Positions 41,601 through 52,347 of a DNA stretch of 64,000 bases are shown piece by piece; positions within the stretch are counted from its first letter, which is position 1; each line of letters opens with the position of its first letter. The notes under the pieces were generated by a model that ran no database searches, was not told the DNA's origin, and worked only from the letters and a program-made list of their open reading frames with translations. The position numbers and the translations under genes were made by a program. This DNA comes from Streptomyces asiaticus (GTDB lineage Bacteria > Actinomycetota > Actinomycetes > Streptomycetales > Streptomycetaceae): positions 10,058,693-10,122,692 of the forward strand of contig NZ_JAGSHX010000006.1 of the NCBI RefSeq assembly GCF_018138715.1, written 5' to 3'.

Positions 41601-44600
41601 TGATCGAGCGCGGCGCGGGACCGGAGCGCCTGGTCGGCCTGGTGCTGGAGCGTTCGGCGGACCTCGTCGTCGCGATCCTGGCAGTGCTGAAGTCGGGAGC
41701 GGGCTATCTGCCCCTGGACCCGGCGTACCCCGAGGAGCGCATCCGGGGGGTGCTCGCGGAAGCCGGCCCCGTGCTCGTCGTGACGGGTGTCCCGCTGCCG
41801 GTCCCGCACCCGCAGATCCTCCTCGACGGCCCCGACACGGCCGCCACCCACCCGGCGCACCCGCCCGCCATGACCGTGGACCCCCAGGCGGTCGCCTACG
41901 TCATCTACACCTCCGGTTCCACCGGCCGGCCCAAGGGCGTCCTGGTCACCCACCGCAATGTCGTACGGCTGCTGGCCGCGACCGACGAGCGGTTCCGGTT
42001 CGACGCCGACGTACACGCCCTGTTCCACTCCTACGCCTTCGACGTCTCCGTCTGGGAGATGTGGACCGCTCTCGGCCGCGGCGGGCGGCTGGTGGTGGTG
42101 TCGGACGACGTGGCCCGCTCGCCCAGGGACCTCCTGGCGCTGCTGCGCCGGGAGCGAGTCACCGCCCTGAACCAGACTCCCTCGGCCTTCTACCAGCTCC
42201 TGCGGGCCGAGGAGGAGGCCGGCGCGGACGCCCTGCCCGACCTGCGGGTGATCGTATGCGCGGGGGAGGCGCTGGAACCGTCCCGCGTCCGCTCCTGGCA
42301 CGGCCCGGGCCGGCCCGCCCTGGTCAACATGTACGGGATCACCGAGACCACCGTCCACGCGACGTACACCGAGCTGACCGACCCCGAAGAGACCGCGAGC
42401 GTCGTCGGCACCGCGCTGCCGGACCTCCGCCTGCGGCTGCTGGATCACGCGCTACGACCGGTGCCGCCGGGCTGCCCCGGCGAGATCCACGTATCCGGCC
42501 CCGGCGTGACCCGCGGCTATCTGGACCGGCCGGCGCTCACCGCGAGCCGGTTCGTCCCCGATCCGTTCGGCGCGCCCGGTACCCGGATGTACCGCTCCGG
42601 GGACCTGGCGCGGCAGCGACCGGACGGCACGCTGGAGTACCTCGGACGGATCGACCAGCAGGTGAAGATCCGCGGTTACCGGATCGAGCCCGGAGAGATC
42701 GAGCGCGTCCTCGAACAGCACCCGGCCGTGGAGCGGGCCGTGGTGCTCGCCGACACCGGCACCGACGGCGGCCGCCTGCTCTGCTACGCCGTCCCGGCCA
42801 CGCGGCCGGCCGGGACCGGCCCGGCCGAGACGCCGTCGGCCGGGGAACTGCGCGCCCACGCCCGCACGGTGCTGCCCGCGCACATGGTGCCCGCCTTCGT
42901 CGTCCTTGTCGACGAGATCCCGCTGACCGGGAACGGCAAGCTGGACCGCGCCGCCCTGCCGCGCCCGCAGACCGCCCTGCCGGTGAGCCGCGGGCCGGAG
43001 AACCCGCAAGAACGGCTGCTGTGCGACCTGTTCGCCGAGACCCTGGGACTGGCCGAGGTCGGCGCCGAGGACAACTTCTTCGACCTCGGCGGGCACTCGC
43101 TGCTCGCCACCCGTCTGATCAACCGGCTGCGCGCGGAGACCGGCCGCGAGCTGAGCATCCGCACCCTGTTCGACGCCCCGGTCGTCGCCGACCTGGCACG
43201 CCACCTCCCGGAGGGCGCCGCCGTGGCTCCCGCCCGGGCGGCCACCGCCCCGCGACCGGAGCGTGTACCGCTCTCGCCCGCGCAGCGGCGGCTGTGGTTC
43301 TTCGACCGGTTCGCCGGCCCCAACTCCGTGTACAACATGTCCTTCGCCGTCCGGTTCACCGGGCCGCTGCGGGTGGAACCCCTGCGGGCGGCCCTCGGCG
43401 ACCTGCTGGACAGGCACGAGAGCCTGCGCACCACCGTGGTGGAACACCACGGCGAGCCGTACCAGCGGATCCGCGACGCCGACGGCCTGCCGTTTCAGAC
43501 GGTGGTCACCTCGGAGGCGGAACTGCCCGGACTGCTCGCCGCCGCGTCCGCGCACGTCTTCGACCTGGAGACAGAACTCCCGGTCCGCGCAGTGCTCCAC
43601 GAGACCGCGCCCGAGCAGCACGTACTCCTGCTCCTGATGCACCACATCGCCGCCGACGGCTGGTCGCTCGGTCCGCTGGCCCGTGACCTGTCCACCGCCT
43701 ACCGGGCCCGTGCCGCGGGCGACACCCCGCGGTGGACGAGCGCACCCGTGAGCTACGCGGACCACACGATCCGCCTGCTCGACCGCGACCCGGACACCGG
43801 CGTCGACCACTGGAGGCGGATCCTGTACGGCGCCCCGGAGGTGCTGCGGCTGCCGCTGGACCACCCCCGGCCGCCGCTCTCCGCACACCGCGGGGAGACC
43901 GTCCCCTTCACACTCGACGCCGCGCTGCACGCCCGCCTGAACCGGCTCGCCGCGACCACCAGGACCAGCCTGTTCATGGTGGTGCACACCGCGGTCGCCG
44001 CACTGCTGCACCGGCTCGGGGCGGGTGATGACATCCCCGTCGGCACACCCGTCGCAGGACGGCACGACGCCGCGCTGCACGACACCGTGGGCTGCTTCGT
44101 CAACACCGTGGTGCTGCGCACCGACCTGAGCGGCGCGCCGACGTTCGCCGAACTCCTCCAGCGGGTACGCGCCACCGACCTCGACGCCTTCGCACACCAG
44201 GAGGTCCCCTTCGAGCGGGTGGTCGAGGCCGTCAACCCGCCGCGCTCCCTCGCCGCCCACCCCCTCTTCCAGGTGATGCTGGCGTTCCAGGACACCCCGG
44301 CGGCCGAGTTCGACCTGCCGGGCCTGCGGACGGAACCGGTCGCCGTGCACGGCGGCGCCTCCCGGATGGACCTGCTGTGGAGCATGCGGCAGCACTACAC
44401 GGACCACGGTGGCGAGGCCGGGATCGAGGGTCTTCTGGAGTACGACACCGAACTGTTCACCCCCGCGTCCGCGCGCCTGATGCTCGCCCGCCTGGAGAGG
44501 CTGCTCCGCGCGGCCGTGGCCGATCCTCAGCTCCCCGTCGCCGACTTGCCGGTGCTCGTCGACGGCGAGTACGAGCGGCTGACCGGGCAGGGGAGCGGCA

Positions 44601-47092
44601 CCGACCGCGAGACGCCCGGCACCACCGTGGCGGCGCTCGCCGCGGCCCAGGCACACCGCACCCCGGAGGCACCCGCTGTCCTGCACGGCGACACCGTGCT
44701 CAGCCACCGGGACCTGGCCGAGCGGGCGGAACACCTCGCCGGGGCACTCCGCGCGCACGGCGCGGGGCCCGGCGCCCTGGTCGCCGTGGTGCTGCGCCGG
44801 GGCCCCGACCTGCCCGCCACCCTCCTCGCCGTCCAGGCGACCGGCGCCGCCTACCTGCCCGTCGACCCCACCCTGCCGACCGAGCGCGTCACGGCGCTCC
44901 TGACCGACGCCCGACCCCTCCTCGTGGTGCGCGACGCCACCGGACCCGCCGCCGAACCCGTTGTCACGACCGGGGCGGCCGAGCCGCTGCCGGTGCCACC
45001 GGACACCGCGTACGTCACGTACACCTCGGGCTCCACCGGGCGGCCCAAGGGCGTCGTCGTGCCACGGGCCGCGCTGGTGAACCTGCTGCTCGCCCTGCGC
45101 GAGCAGCTCGCGGTCGGCCCCGACGACCGGATGCTGGCCTCCGCACCCGTCGGCTTCGACATGTGCAAGCCCGAGTTGTACCTGCCGCTGATCACCGGCG
45201 GTGCCATGGTCCTCGCCGACCTGGACGCGCTGCGCGACCCCGACCAGCTGTGCGCGCTGCTCGACCGGCACCGCGTCACCGTGATGCAGGCGACCCCGTC
45301 GCTCTGGCGGACGCTCCTGGCACGACGACCGCGACAACTGCGCCACGTGCGCGCCGTGGTCGGCGGCGAGGCGGTCCCCGGGGAACTCGCCGGTGAGCTG
45401 GCCGCCGCCACCGCGTCGCTGCTCGCCTGCTACGGCCCGACCGAGACCACCGTCTGGTCCGCCACCCACCCGGTCGGCGCGCGGACCGACGGCACCGTGC
45501 CGCTCGGCCGACCGCTGCGCAACACCCGCGCTTACGTCCTCGACGGCCGGCTGCGCCCCGTCCCCCCGGGCACGAGAGGCGAGCTGTACCTGGCCGGCGC
45601 GGGCCTGGCGACCGGCTACCTCGGTCGCCCCGGCCTGACGGCCGCCCGCTTCCTGCCGGACCCCTTCGGACCGGCCGGTCGGCGGATGTACCGCACCGGC
45701 GACCTCGCGTCATGGAGCCGCGACGGGGTGCTCCGCTTCCACGGCCGGACCGACGACCAGGTGAAGATCCGCGGTCACCGCGTCGAACTCGGCGAGATCG
45801 AAGCCGCGCTGGGCGGGCATCCGCAGGTCACGGCCGCCGCAGTCGCCGTGCACGACCGCAGTGCCGATGACCGCCGGCTCGTCGGCTACGTCACCCCCGA
45901 AGACGTGGATCTGGGCGCGGTCGGGGCGCACCTGACCCGGCACCTGCCGGACTACATGGTGCCCGGCCGGCTGCTCGCCCTGGACCGGCTGCCCCTCGGC
46001 GTCAACGGAAAGCTGCTGCGCGACCAGTTGCCCGAGCCCGACTGGGCGGCCGCCACCGGCGCCGAGCCGCCGCGCGATCTCCGTGAGGATCTGATGTGCC
46101 GCCAGTTCGCCGAGGTGCTCGCCGTACCGAGAGTCGGCCCCGAGGACAACTTCTTCGAACTCGGCGGCCACTCGCTGCTCGCCGCCCGGCTGACCGAGCG
46201 GGTACGCGCCGTCCTCGGCCTCGCACCCGCCCTCCGGAACGTCTTCGAGGCCCCCACCCCGGCCGCCCTGAGCCGATTGCTCGACGGGCCGCCGACCGCG
46301 TCCGCCCCCGCACACCTCGTGCCCTTCCGGGCCACCGGAGCGGCCGCGCCGGTGTTCTGTGTCCACCCGCTGAGCGGGATGAGCTGGAGTTACGCCGGCC
46401 TGCTGCGGCACATCGGCCGGCACCACCCGGTCCACGGCATCCAGGCCGAGGGCGCCGGGGGAGTGGCGGACCTGCCCGGCACGATCGAGGAGATGGCCGA
46501 GCGCTACCTGCGGCTGCTGCGCACGGTCCGCCCGTCCGGCCCGTACCACCTGGTCGGCTGGTCCTTCGGCGGACTGGTGGCGCACGCCATGGCGGTCCGG
46601 CTGCGGGAACTCGGCGAGCCCGAAGGGACGCTGTTCCTGGTCGACGCCGTCGCCGCCACCGGGGCCGGGCCCGCCGAGCCCATCGACGAGCACCGTGTGC
46701 ACCGGCTGCTGCTGACGGCCGCCGGGTTCGACGACGACCGCCTCGCCCCGGAGACCCTCGACTTCACCACCGTCTCGGCACTGCTGCGCCGCGAGGGCAG
46801 CCTCTTCGCCCGCCTCACCGAGGACGACATCGCCCGCGTCATCGCCGTCTCCCGGCACAACGACGCCCTGCTGCGCGCCTACCGCCCCCCACGCTACGCG
46901 GGCGCCACCACCTACATCGAGGCCGCCGGCGAACCCCGGCGCGCGGCGCCCACGCACGAACTGTGGCGGCCGTACGCCGGCGGCGAGCTGACCGTAGGGC
47001 ACGTCGACGCACGACACCACCAAGTGATGCAGCCCCAGCACGTGGACGCCGTCGGCGTCCAGCTCGCCGAAGCCCTCGGGAGGGCCCGTTGA
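35669..47092 (+). CDS. Three-module nonribosomal peptide synthetase, C-A-PCP-E-C-A-PCP-C-A-PCP-TE
   Basis: About 3,807 residues. Landmarks by position: C1 HHIALDG (36088); A1 [10 protein letters not shown] (37513) and GYGPTETT (37919); PCP1 LGGDSIQ (38682); epimerase HHLAVDG (39182) with NYLGRF (39871); C2 HHLLVDGW (40543); A2 [10 protein letters not shown] (41911); PCP2 LGGHSLL (43087); C3 HHIAADGW (43640); A3 [10 protein letters not shown] (45025); PCP3 LGGHSLL (46162); thioesterase GWSFGG (46556). Specificity residues read by eye are A1 D-A-L-W-W-G-G-V-F, A2 D-V-W-N-V-A-M-V-H (Thr-like) and A3 D-M-P-Q-V-G-C-V-W; A1 and A3 are unassigned. The leading C domain needs an acyl donor made elsewhere, so the product is probably an N-capped D-X-Thr-Z peptide. 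Starts at 35633 or 35651 are possible; 35669 has GGGGA 11 nt away. Confidence 0.93.
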   Translation: MPDNPAELPLTDAQLGVWLAERGGFGEPGAYQWAEYLELDGPVAVDLLATAVGRTAADCEAVNVRIEAAGSAAPVQWLVADVEHVVETVDLRETPDPDAAALEWMRAAMAEAGGCDAGPLFFGAVLRVSDDRTLLFHRVHHIALDGAGMALFAERVAEVYSHLCEGSPVPPSGWSGLRALVDAEKAYRGSAEHDADGDRWRERLAGRSHFPTLGAGPAAASDRSLRAGRDVPAAEFNELRDGARRLGHRWTRLFTAATAIQLHAMTGDRDVVLSLPVAGRSAELVRRVPAMTANVLPLRLRVDPAASVGRLLDEVAEELRAVRRHERYRGERLRREVDCPDDGRRFFGPVLNIQRFDRPLRFGSVTSTVRNLQAPPSEDLSFFAHDRGDGELRLDFDVNPANHGEELLRGVADRFPHVLRQVARAERDTPLARIATTTTGERRRLVALGTGAPTSAAPADTAVGRFADRVRRTPDAFAVRCAGTGERLTYRELDGRAAVLAGALVAAGAGPERTVVLLVERSVDLVVAALAVVRAGAAYVPLHRDDALPRQEAVLSDADARLLVTDRHTGGDAIVTYARDRGLRLLDVRAGSDAAADDAPAGTGASPDALACVMFTSGSTGRPKGVGITQGALAGLAADRWWSEGGADRVLLHSPHAFDAFNLELWVPLLTGGEVVVAAPGHLGPAELARTVAETGVTGLWLTAGLFHAIAAEDPACLAGVRQVWTGGDVVSPDAVRAVSQALPQLTVVNGYGPTETTVFATRYAVPELPADAVSVPIGGPLDGKRVLLLDDALRPVPPGSVGELYLGGTGVARGYVGRAGATAERFVPDPSGPPGARVYRTGDLARWSADGRLEFAGRADGQVKLRGHRIETGEIDAVLRADPRVRQAATVAQEHPGGRRLVSYVTASGGAADGLDTVALLDRARDRLPAYMLPAAVMVVDRLPLTRNGKLDRAALPALESAVAARSAGAGSAPRTPAEKLLAGLVGELLGVQDVPLDQDFFRLGGDSIQAIQLAAAAQRAGLAITTPDVFRTPTVAGLAAALADERLPAHRIALDDADDSALPLTPVMHWLRERGGTLHGFVQSLTVRTPVGITGEQVRAVVQALVDHHPMLRLSLTVTGPIWSLEVLPTVPVELNRPGPPTDPERGRMVHACWSDPGPGAAGALTLTVHHLAVDGVSWRILRDDLDTAWDAVRRGRTPRLQPTGTSFAQWAKALVGYAHHPAVLHAFAHQPPEPVEPPVAARPLDPASDAEDTRRRHTATLPGALTARLLSDATAAFDCSVQDLLLTAFALAAADWRGGPDALLVDLEGHGREEFADNLDLSRTVGWFTTLYPVVLDPGCSWAEARTDPIALDGAVAQVRSRTRDSGRAGLTHGLLRYLNPQSAPALADRPTPQFAFNYLGRFGVGGEGPWSVLADVTAAGTASDDGLTTAAGPAMSHAVELDTVITDRPDGPELVAHWSWPGGLLDATRVAGLAERWFDVLGALVGRARSRATGELPLPPLAQGLLFHSLYDHDGVDPYLVQFVFDLDGTLDAAALRDALHRLLRRHPQLSAGVRPGASGRPVQAVVPGSAVEWHERPAPEDLEDFLAADRRRRFDLADPPLMRAALLRRSADRHTFVLTTHHLLVDGWSMPILVHELFSLYAGHPLPPATPYRDFLDWLAARDARADESAWRALLASVDGPTLVGGPGRRGATGARRRTTAELDPESTARVEALAREGGLTTSVVVRLAWAVLLGALTGRDDVVFGATVSGRPAELPGAERIVGLLINTVPVRVRLDPHRPVADCLADLRAQQLSMLDHQHADLTTLQTVTGHAELFDTVVVFENYPVDDEELATLVPGLKLREVQGRDGTHYPLTLIAVPGDRLRLQLDHSTDLFDGDAAGRLLDRLRAVLDRMADDPAAPLGRVDLLLPDERADLEAPAPAPDRDTGPATLTALFSAQVRRRPAAPALTHGGTTLSYAELDARANRLAHLLIERGAGPERLVGLVLERSADLVVAILAVLKSGAGYLPLDPAYPEERIRGVLAEAGPVLVVTGVPLPVPHPQILLDGPDTAATHPAHPPAMTVDPQAVAYVIYTSGSTGRPKGVLVTHRNVVRLLAATDERFRFDADVHALFHSYAFDVSVWEMWTALGRGGRLVVVSDDVARSPRDLLALLRRERVTALNQTPSAFYQLLRAEEEAGADALPDLRVIVCAGEALEPSRVRSWHGPGRPALVNMYGITETTVHATYTELTDPEETASVVGTALPDLRLRLLDHALRPVPPGCPGEIHVSGPGVTRGYLDRPALTASRFVPDPFGAPGTRMYRSGDLARQRPDGTLEYLGRIDQQVKIRGYRIEPGEIERVLEQHPAVERAVVLADTGTDGGRLLCYAVPATRPAGTGPAETPSAGELRAHARTVLPAHMVPAFVVLVDEIPLTGNGKLDRAALPRPQTALPVSRGPENPQERLLCDLFAETLGLAEVGAEDNFFDLGGHSLLATRLINRLRAETGRELSIRTLFDAPVVADLARHLPEGAAVAPARAATAPRPERVPLSPAQRRLWFFDRFAGPNSVYNMSFAVRFTGPLRVEPLRAALGDLLDRHESLRTTVVEHHGEPYQRIRDADGLPFQTVVTSEAELPGLLAAASAHVFDLETELPVRAVLHETAPEQHVLLLLMHHIAADGWSLGPLARDLSTAYRARAAGDTPRWTSAPVSYADHTIRLLDRDPDTGVDHWRRILYGAPEVLRLPLDHPRPPLSAHRGETVPFTLDAALHARLNRLAATTRTSLFMVVHTAVAALLHRLGAGDDIPVGTPVAGRHDAALHDTVGCFVNTVVLRTDLSGAPTFAELLQRVRATDLDAFAHQEVPFERVVEAVNPPRSLAAHPLFQVMLAFQDTPAAEFDLPGLRTEPVAVHGGASRMDLLWSMRQHYTDHGGEAGIEGLLEYDTELFTPASARLMLARLERLLRAAVADPQLPVADLPVLVDGEYERLTGQGSGTDRETPGTTVAALAAAQAHRTPEAPAVLHGDTVLSHRDLAERAEHLAGALRAHGAGPGALVAVVLRRGPDLPATLLAVQATGAAYLPVDPTLPTERVTALLTDARPLLVVRDATGPAAEPVVTTGAAEPLPVPPDTAYVTYTSGSTGRPKGVVVPRAALVNLLLALREQLAVGPDDRMLASAPVGFDMCKPELYLPLITGGAMVLADLDALRDPDQLCALLDRHRVTVMQATPSLWRTLLARRPRQLRHVRAVVGGEAVPGELAGELAAATASLLACYGPTETTVWSATHPVGARTDGTVPLGRPLRNTRAYVLDGRLRPVPPGTRGELYLAGAGLATGYLGRPGLTAARFLPDPFGPAGRRMYRTGDLASWSRDGVLRFHGRTDDQVKIRGHRVELGEIEAALGGHPQVTAAAVAVHDRSADDRRLVGYVTPEDVDLGAVGAHLTRHLPDYMVPGRLLALDRLPLGVNGKLLRDQLPEPDWAAATGAEPPRDLREDLMCRQFAEVLAVPRVGPEDNFFELGGHSLLAARLTERVRAVLGLAPALRNVFEAPTPAALSRLLDGPPTASAPAHLVPFRATGAAAPVFCVHPLSGMSWSYAGLLRHIGRHHPVHGIQAEGAGGVADLPGTIEEMAERYLRLLRTVRPSGPYHLVGWSFGGLVAHAMAVRLRELGEPEGTLFLVDAVAATGAGPAEPIDEHRVHRLLLTAAGFDDDRLAPETLDFTTVSALLRREGSLFARLTEDDIARVIAVSRHNDALLRAYRPPRYAGATTYIEAAGEPRRAAPTHELWRPYAGGELTVGHVDARHHQVMQPQHVDAVGVQLAEALGRAR

Positions 47093-48966
47093 CCGCCACC
47101 GAGGACGCGATGTACGAGGCGGACAGCGCCGCACTCGACGAACTGCCCGCAGGAGCAAGGGTGGTGATCAGGCTTCCAGGCGGCCACCGCCTCGCGAACG
47201 TCCTGATCGGCTGCTTCGACCGGGGACTCGTCGCCGTCCCGCTGCACCCGCGGGCCGGGGACGCGGACCTCGCCGCGGGCGCCGCCCGGGTCGCCGCCAC
47301 GGCCGTCGTGGACGTCCACGGAGTCCGGCCCACCGGACTGCCCGACGCGCACCCGACGCCCGAAGCCCCAGCGCTCATCATGTTCACCTCCGGCTCCACC
47401 GGCCCGCAGAAAGGGGTCGTGCTCAGCCGCCGGGCGGTTCTCGGCAACGCACGCCGCACAGCGGTCCTGCACGGCATCACACCGGACCGCCCGCACGGCA
47501 CCTGCCTGCCGCTGTACCACTGCAACGCACTGGTCATGTCACTGCTCGGCACCCACCTCACCGGCACGCCGCTCACCCTGCACCCCGCCTTCGACCCGGC
47601 CGGCTACTTCGCCGCGCTGGACGCCTCGGGCGCCAGGACGGCCTCCATCGTCCCGGCCCTCCTCGCGGACCTGGTCGAGGCCGCTCCCGCGTGGCCCGAC
47701 AGGCTGGATTACCTGATCACCGCCGCGGCTCCGCTCACCGCCGACCTGGCCCGCCGCTTCCACTCCCGCTACGGCCCGAGGCTGCGTCAGGGCTATGGCC
47801 TGACGGAGGCGGTCAACTTCAGCTTCACCATGCCGCTGCTCGACGACACCGACTTCCGCACCCACTACCTGGAGCGGACACCCCCGGTGGGCGTACCACT
47901 GCCCGGTACCGAACTCCACCTGGAATCCGGCGAGGTCTGGATCAGAACGCCTGACCTGATGACCGGCTACTGGCAGGACCCGCGCACCACCGCCGCCACC
48001 GTCACCGACGATGGCTGGCTGCGGACCGGCGACCTGGGCGAGCTCCGGGACGGGCTCCTCGTCCTGCGGGGCCGCGCGGGCGAGCGCATCAACCGAGGCG
48101 GGGAGAAGCACCACCCCCTCGACATCGAGCACGGCTGGCGCCGGGCGGGCCTCACCGGCCGGTTCGCGGCGGTCGCGGTGGACGAGCCCACGCTCGGCGA
48201 CGACGTCGCCCTCGTCGCGACGGAACAGCCGGTGCCCGAGGTCCGCACCCTGTACGAGCGATCGCCGCTGCGGCCCGCGGTCGTCCAGTTCGGCGGGTAC
48301 CGGGCGACCGCCACCGGAAAGCCGCAACGCCGGGCGATGAGCCGGCCGCTGGCCGCCCGCCGCCTGGCGCCCGCACGGTACGACCGACTGCTGCGCCACG
48401 CCGCGGCCACCGCACGCCACCTCCTGGACTCCGGGACCGACGACCCGGCCCTGCGGTCCCTCGCCGAACACACCGCCGCCCGGCACGCCGGGACCGGGGA
48501 CGACACCGTCCTGGCCGCCTACGACTTCCTGCGCGAGCACTGGCACGCCCCCGACGACGCGGAACTCGCCCGCGCCAAGGCGCGGTGGCGCGCGAAGCTG
48601 CTCGCCGCGTGGCCGCTCTCGGTGCACGGGGAACTGGCCGCGGAGCTGGCCGCCCGGCACGGCGTCGAGGAGGGGCCGGTGCCGTGGGGCGTCGAGACCC
48701 GCCTCGACGGCGGCGCACTGGTCCTCCTCCCGCACGGGCCCGCGCCGGGCGGCCCCGCCCGGCCGCTGGGCCCGCTGCTGTCCTTCCTCGACGTCCCCGG
48801 CAGCGGGGGAGCGGACCGCTGGGAGTGGCTGTCCCGGCAGCGGGACGGTGGAACATCCCTGACCGGCTGCTCGGTGCTCCGCGCCGGGCGACACGACGCG
48901 GGTGGCGTGCTCTGGGCGCGTCACCCCGGTTCCGGACCGAACGAGCACATGGGAGCGACAGGATGA
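47089..48966 (+). CDS. AMP-dependent acyl/aryl ligase with unrecognised C-terminal extension
   Basis: 625 residues. The start appears to be TTG 47089, overlapping the NRPS stop (TTGA) with GGGAGG 5 nt upstream; ATG 47110 has no such site. The N-terminal 420 residues form an adenylate-forming enzyme: [61 protein letters not shown] and the catalytic Lys in ATGKPQRR. The region before the first motif is short, so the usual N-domain is reduced. About 180 further residues ([40 protein letters not shown]) match nothing I recognise. It has no carrier domain. It probably activates the acid that caps the NRPS product. Confidence 0.82.
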   Translation: MTATEDAMYEADSAALDELPAGARVVIRLPGGHRLANVLIGCFDRGLVAVPLHPRAGDADLAAGAARVAATAVVDVHGVRPTGLPDAHPTPEAPALIMFTSGSTGPQKGVVLSRRAVLGNARRTAVLHGITPDRPHGTCLPLYHCNALVMSLLGTHLTGTPLTLHPAFDPAGYFAALDASGARTASIVPALLADLVEAAPAWPDRLDYLITAAAPLTADLARRFHSRYGPRLRQGYGLTEAVNFSFTMPLLDDTDFRTHYLERTPPVGVPLPGTELHLESGEVWIRTPDLMTGYWQDPRTTAATVTDDGWLRTGDLGELRDGLLVLRGRAGERINRGGEKHHPLDIEHGWRRAGLTGRFAAVAVDEPTLGDDVALVATEQPVPEVRTLYERSPLRPAVVQFGGYRATATGKPQRRAMSRPLAARRLAPARYDRLLRHAAATARHLLDSGTDDPALRSLAEHTAARHAGTGDDTVLAAYDFLREHWHAPDDAELARAKARWRAKLLAAWPLSVHGELAAELAARHGVEEGPVPWGVETRLDGGALVLLPHGPAPGGPARPLGPLLSFLDVPGSGGADRWEWLSRQRDGGTSLTGCSVLRAGRHDAGGVLWARHPGSGPNEHMGATG

Positions 48967-49730
48967 CGCAGCCCACCGAGACCATCGGCCGGATGAAGCG
49001 GTCGCCCGACCACGAGGACGAGATCCTCGACATCCGAGGCCACCGGGACCCCGACCGCAACCGGCTCACCCCGGTGGTGCAACTGCCCCCGGAGACCGCC
49101 CTGACCGTTGTCGACGCTCTGTCCGGCCTGGTCCGGGCGGCCCACCGGGGGGAGGGGGAGCGCCCCACACCGGCGGGCGAGCTGAAGCGGGCGCAGGTCT
49201 TCGAGGAGGGCGATGTCTTCATGCTGGAGCCGCCCTTCCCGGGCTTCTTCGCCGACCGCTACCTCATGGACTTCTACGACACCGCCGCACGCGACATCTG
49301 TTCGCGCATGCACCTGCACACCGGGCTGCGGTTCGTGCGGATGATGACCGGCCCGGACACCACGATCCGCGTGTCCAGCCTGTCGCCGATCACCGTCCGC
49401 CCCCCGACGGGACGCTTCGCACCGCTGTCCTGCTTCGCCGACGACCTGCCCGGCACCCCCGACGGAGTGCGCCGCGAGCGGCACAACGTGATCGTGCCGC
49501 CCAACGCCTGGGTGGACATGCAGATACCACGCGGAGTCTCACACCAGTTCAACGCGGTCGGTCCGAACGCGGTCATCGACTCGGTGCACCCGGAGGAGTC
49601 CATCGAGACCCTGCGGGAGGGGATGTCGGGCTACCGGATGATGGCGCAGACCATCTTCCTCGCCAGGGACAGGGGCCCCGCCGCCACCTGCGCCGACACC
49701 GGCGCGCCGGAGACGACCCCGCCACGCTGA
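48963..49730 (+). CDS. Cupin-like protein in the NRPS cluster
   Basis: 255 residues. The ATG at 48963 overlaps the ligase stop (ATGA), so it is translationally coupled. The core looks like a cupin: MHLHTGLRFVRMMTG gives an HxH metal pair at the start of the barrel, and PRGVSHQFNAVG supplies the later His. A PF-rich lead (EPPFPGFFADRYLMDFYDT) precedes it. Cupins in such clusters act as metal-dependent oxygenases or isomerases, or tailor a precursor amino acid. Which applies here is not readable. Cytoplasmic, no leader. Confidence 0.6.
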   Translation: MTQPTETIGRMKRSPDHEDEILDIRGHRDPDRNRLTPVVQLPPETALTVVDALSGLVRAAHRGEGERPTPAGELKRAQVFEEGDVFMLEPPFPGFFADRYLMDFYDTAARDICSRMHLHTGLRFVRMMTGPDTTIRVSSLSPITVRPPTGRFAPLSCFADDLPGTPDGVRRERHNVIVPPNAWVDMQIPRGVSHQFNAVGPNAVIDSVHPEESIETLREGMSGYRMMAQTIFLARDRGPAATCADTGAPETTPPR

Positions 49731-49766
49731 GCCGTACAGGCCAAGCCCCACGGCCGCCGGACCGGC

Positions 49767-49814
49767 TTCTCCGCCCCGACCCCGCAGAGATTCTCCGCCC
49801 CGACCCCGCAGAGA
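49767..49814 (+). repeat. Two perfect tandem copies of a 24-bp sequence before mbtH
   Basis: The 24-mer starting TTCTCCGCCCCGACC and ending GCAGAGA occurs at 49767-49790 and again at 49791-49814 without any change. It lies between the cupin stop and the MbtH ribosome-binding site, 13 nt from the start codon. It looks like a recent slippage duplication in the leader. Confidence 0.9.
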
Positions 49815-49827
49815 TCGGCAGGAAGAC

Positions 49828-50043
49828 GTGAACCCCTTCGACGACCCGGACGGCACCTTCCTCGTCGTGGTCAACGACCAGAACCAGCACGCCCTGTGGC
49901 CCACCTTCGCCCCGGTGCCCGACGGATGGCACGAGGCGCACCCGGCCGCACCCCGGGACGTGTGCCTGGACCACATCGAGCGCACCTGGACGGACCTCGC
50001 ACCCGGCGGCCCGACCCGGCCCGCGGATCCGGCCACCGGCTGA
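49828..50043 (+). CDS. MbtH-like protein
   Basis: 71 residues from GTG 49828, with AGGA 5-8 nt upstream. The family signature is clear: NPFDDPDGTFLVVVNDQNQH, ALWPTFAPVPDGW and CLDHIERTWTDLAPGG with the conserved Trp residues. MbtH proteins bind NRPS adenylation domains and are often needed for their solubility and activity. Its place as last gene of the cluster marks it as the partner of the NRPS at 35669-47092. Confidence 0.93.
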   Translation: MNPFDDPDGTFLVVVNDQNQHALWPTFAPVPDGWHEAHPAAPRDVCLDHIERTWTDLAPGGPTRPADPATG

Positions 50044-50205
50044 GCCGACCGAGCGGCCGGTGGAGCTGCTGGTGCGGCGCCTGAACGGCACCCGCACCGG
50101 GGATCCGCACCAGCACACCGCTGACTTACCGGTTCGATCCGTAGTACCATTCCGTTAGGTAGATCCGAGAGTGCTACGAGGGCGTCACGACAGGAGGGCC
50201 GTCGC

Positions 50206-50622
50206 ATGCCGGCAGCAGGCGAGACGGAACGCGCTCCGAACATCGCCAAGGACGTATGGGACGCCGCAGGCCGCCGTGCCAAGAACGAAGGTCTACCCCT
50301 CATCTGGGTGGCCTCCCGAGCACTCACCGACTACGCCGCCGGGACTCTCGCGCTGCCGCGCACCTCTCCGAGCCCTGAGGCGCGCAACCGGCGAGGCCGC
50401 ACCATCTTCACCACTGATGCCGTTTGGCACGCGGCCAACGAGCGCCGCACCAAGGACACGGTCCGGTCCATGTCCGCCCTCGTCGAGATTCTGCTGGACG
50501 CCTACGCCCGAGGCGAGGTCCACACCCACGCCCGCATGGTCACCACCGGCCAGCGCGATGCCCTCGCCGGCACCCCCGACGGCCCCACGGGCGCTGCGCG
50601 CTCCACACTGTCCGTAGCCTGA
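50206..50622 (+). CDS. Small hypothetical protein with ribbon-helix-helix-like repeats
   Basis: 138 residues. AGGAGGG precedes ATG 50206 by 7 nt. Two related segments occur, PNIAKDVWDAAGRRAKNEGL and FTTDAVWHAANERRTKDTVR, followed by SMSALVEILLDAYARGE, the type of sequence found in small actinobacterial proteins of integrative elements and plasmids. A DNA-binding role is possible, unproven. It opens a tight group of three small genes. Confidence 0.6.
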   Translation: MPAAGETERAPNIAKDVWDAAGRRAKNEGLPLIWVASRALTDYAAGTLALPRTSPSPEARNRRGRTIFTTDAVWHAANERRTKDTVRSMSALVEILLDAYARGEVHTHARMVTTGQRDALAGTPDGPTGAARSTLSVA

Positions 50623-50648
50623 CCGCCACCACCAAAGGAATGCCGCTC

Positions 50649-50993
50649 ATGACCGCCGCGCCGCTCGGGTCCGGGGCCGTGCCCCCCATGCCGGACAGGA
50701 CGCCAAAAGCGCTCCGCGCCGCCATCGCCCAGCACGCTCCGCAACTCCTTGTCGACTTCGACCGGCATTGGCGTCGCGATATCGCCGATGCCTACGACCT
50801 CGCGCCGGTCCCTGCCTTCATGGCCCGTTGGTGGGGCGAATACGCCGTCTCCCGCGACCCGCGCCTGGAGGCGAAAGTGCACGCCCTGGAGGACGAGGCC
50901 GACCGGGAGCCCGACTACAGCCGCGCCAAAGCCCTCATCGAGGAAGCCGGGAACCTTCGCCGTCAGGCAGCGCAGGCGGAACCCGGCCAGTGA
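50649..50993 (+). CDS. DUF6247-like small protein, possible antitoxin
   Basis: 114 residues. ATG 50649 is preferred because AAAGGA lies 9 nt upstream; the ATG at 50640 is too close. LRAAIAQHAPQLLVDFDRHW, DIADAYDLAPVPAFMARWWG and a charged helical tail resemble DUF6247 proteins, which sit beside small toxin-like genes in Streptomyces. Its stop overlaps the next gene's GTG start (GTGA), as is usual for toxin-antitoxin pairs. The role is inferred from context. Confidence 0.6.
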   Translation: MTAAPLGSGAVPPMPDRTPKALRAAIAQHAPQLLVDFDRHWRRDIADAYDLAPVPAFMARWWGEYAVSRDPRLEAKVHALEDEADREPDYSRAKALIEEAGNLRRQAAQAEPGQ

Positions 50994-51313
50994 CCGACAG
51001 TTTCATGGGGCCGCCCTGGCAAGCGGACTGGACCAAGAAGGCCGAGGAAGACCGCGACGCCCTCCCAGAAGCGGCCCGCACCCTGGTACACGCTGCCCGC
51101 GCCGAGCTCGTCACGGCCGCCGACCCCTACTTTCGGGGCATCGACACCGACCGGGACCTTCCAGCCGGGATGAGCGTGGAACCGGCCCAGTCCACCCGCC
51201 CCGGCGGTCAGCACGTCCTCTATTTCGACCACGGACGTGGCTGGCTGCGGTACCAATTCACCAGGAGAACCACCGACCCTCAGCTCGTGATCGAAGAGTG
51301 CTTCTGGCAGTGA
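50990..51313 (+). CDS. Small basic protein, possible RelE/ParE-type toxin
   Basis: 107 residues from GTG 50990, overlapping the preceding stop; an in-frame ATG at 51005 is an alternative. PPWQADWTKKAEEDRDALPE, PGGQHVLYFDHGRGWLRYQF and DPQLVIEECFWQ fit the size and end pattern of RelE/ParE-like toxins, where the last strands bring together Arg, Tyr and aromatic residues. Recognition is weak; the pairing with the DUF6247-like gene is the main argument. Confidence 0.55.
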   Translation: MTDSFMGPPWQADWTKKAEEDRDALPEAARTLVHAARAELVTAADPYFRGIDTDRDLPAGMSVEPAQSTRPGGQHVLYFDHGRGWLRYQFTRRTTDPQLVIEECFWQ

Positions 51314-51671
51314 GCCGATCACACCGCTCGCTCTGGACCCGCCTGACCGTCCGCACCAAGCGGGCTGCAAACATCAGCATCCCGGTATCCGGTCCCTGCC
51401 CAGCTGCGACACGCGCCGCGGTGTGGGCGGCGACGCAGTCGCTGGGTACGACGTCCCAGCCGACCCCGGACATGATCAACACGCCCGCTGCTGCGGCCTT
51501 GGTGTGCGGCGGTTTGGTGCCTCGCCTTCAGGTAGGAGCAGTTCCGGACAGCTCCGGTCCTGGTGGTGCTTCGTCAGGTCTGCGGGACCTGCCCGCGCCG
51601 CCGCCGTTACGGGACACAATGAGAGGAAGCGGGCTGCTCGGGGCAGGCGGGCCAGCAAGGGGGGCGGAATC
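51314..51671. other. Intergenic stretch with no supported gene
   Basis: 358 bp between the possible toxin gene and the next gene. Only compositional open frames cross it. A GGGGGGCGG run just before 51672 serves as the ribosome-binding site of the following gene. Confidence 0.3.
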
Positions 51672-52265
51672 GTGGTGTTCAATCTCGTGGCCACCGGACT
51701 GTCGGTGGTGGCGCTGCTCGTCACGTTGTATTCGGCCGTCTCGCAAGCCGGTTTGCAGCGCCGGAGCAACCAGTTACCGGCGTACGTCGACTTGCTCGCG
51801 GACTTCCGCTCGGTGGAGTTCCACGACCGCTACTGGTTCGTGACGCAGCGGCTGCTCGCTGAGCACGACCCGGCACTGGGCCTTTCCGGGCTGCCGGACG
51901 ACGCGCGTCGGCAGGTGTACGACATCGTGTACTACTACCAGAACATCGCGGTGCTGCGGCTGGCCGACATCGTGGACGACGAGATGGTGGCGCTGCTGCG
52001 GATTCGGGTGATCAAGGTGTGGGATGCGGTCGCGCCCTTCGTGTTCCGCGAGCGCGAGATCATGGGTACCGGCGGGCGGTATCTGCTGCGCGGTCTGGAG
52101 GACTTCGCGCACGACGCGCGGCGCATGCCGCATGACATCATCGACCGACTGATGCACGTCAGTCGGACCCAGCGCACCTGGCAGCGCCGAAGGGCCGTGC
52201 TGCGCCGCCGGGCCGCGCTGCGGCAGCTGACCGCGGCCCGCGTCCCACCCTCGGCGGCGGAGTAG
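51672..52265 (+). CDS. DUF4760-like membrane-anchored protein
   Basis: 197 residues from GTG 51672 (a second GTG follows directly). One N-terminal membrane helix (VFNLVATGLSVVALLVTLYSAV) is followed by a cytosolic helical domain: LPAYVDLLADFRSVEFHDRY, YDIVYYYQNIAVLRLADIVD and a very basic tail. This matches the layout of DUF4760 proteins, function unknown, common in accessory regions. No leader cleavage site. Confidence 0.65.
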   Translation: MVFNLVATGLSVVALLVTLYSAVSQAGLQRRSNQLPAYVDLLADFRSVEFHDRYWFVTQRLLAEHDPALGLSGLPDDARRQVYDIVYYYQNIAVLRLADIVDDEMVALLRIRVIKVWDAVAPFVFREREIMGTGGRYLLRGLEDFAHDARRMPHDIIDRLMHVSRTQRTWQRRRAVLRRRAALRQLTAARVPPSAAE

Positions 52266-52347
52266 GGCCAGCGGCCCCGAGAACCCATTCCCGAGTCGCG
52301 CCCATTGCGACCGGTTGGGCCCGCCACGTGCTGTCCAAGACATCGTT

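Noticed and set aside
42452..45469. A 1005-codon open frame on the minus strand across the NRPS
   Set aside because: Exactly antisense to adenylation and condensation domains, with repetitive Gly/Arg/Gln-rich sequence and no ribosome-binding site.
46096..47088. Extension of the ligase frame 330 codons upstream into the NRPS
   Set aside because: The translated sequence is Arg/Pro-rich noise and overlaps the carrier and thioesterase domains; similarity and the ribosome-binding site begin at 47089.
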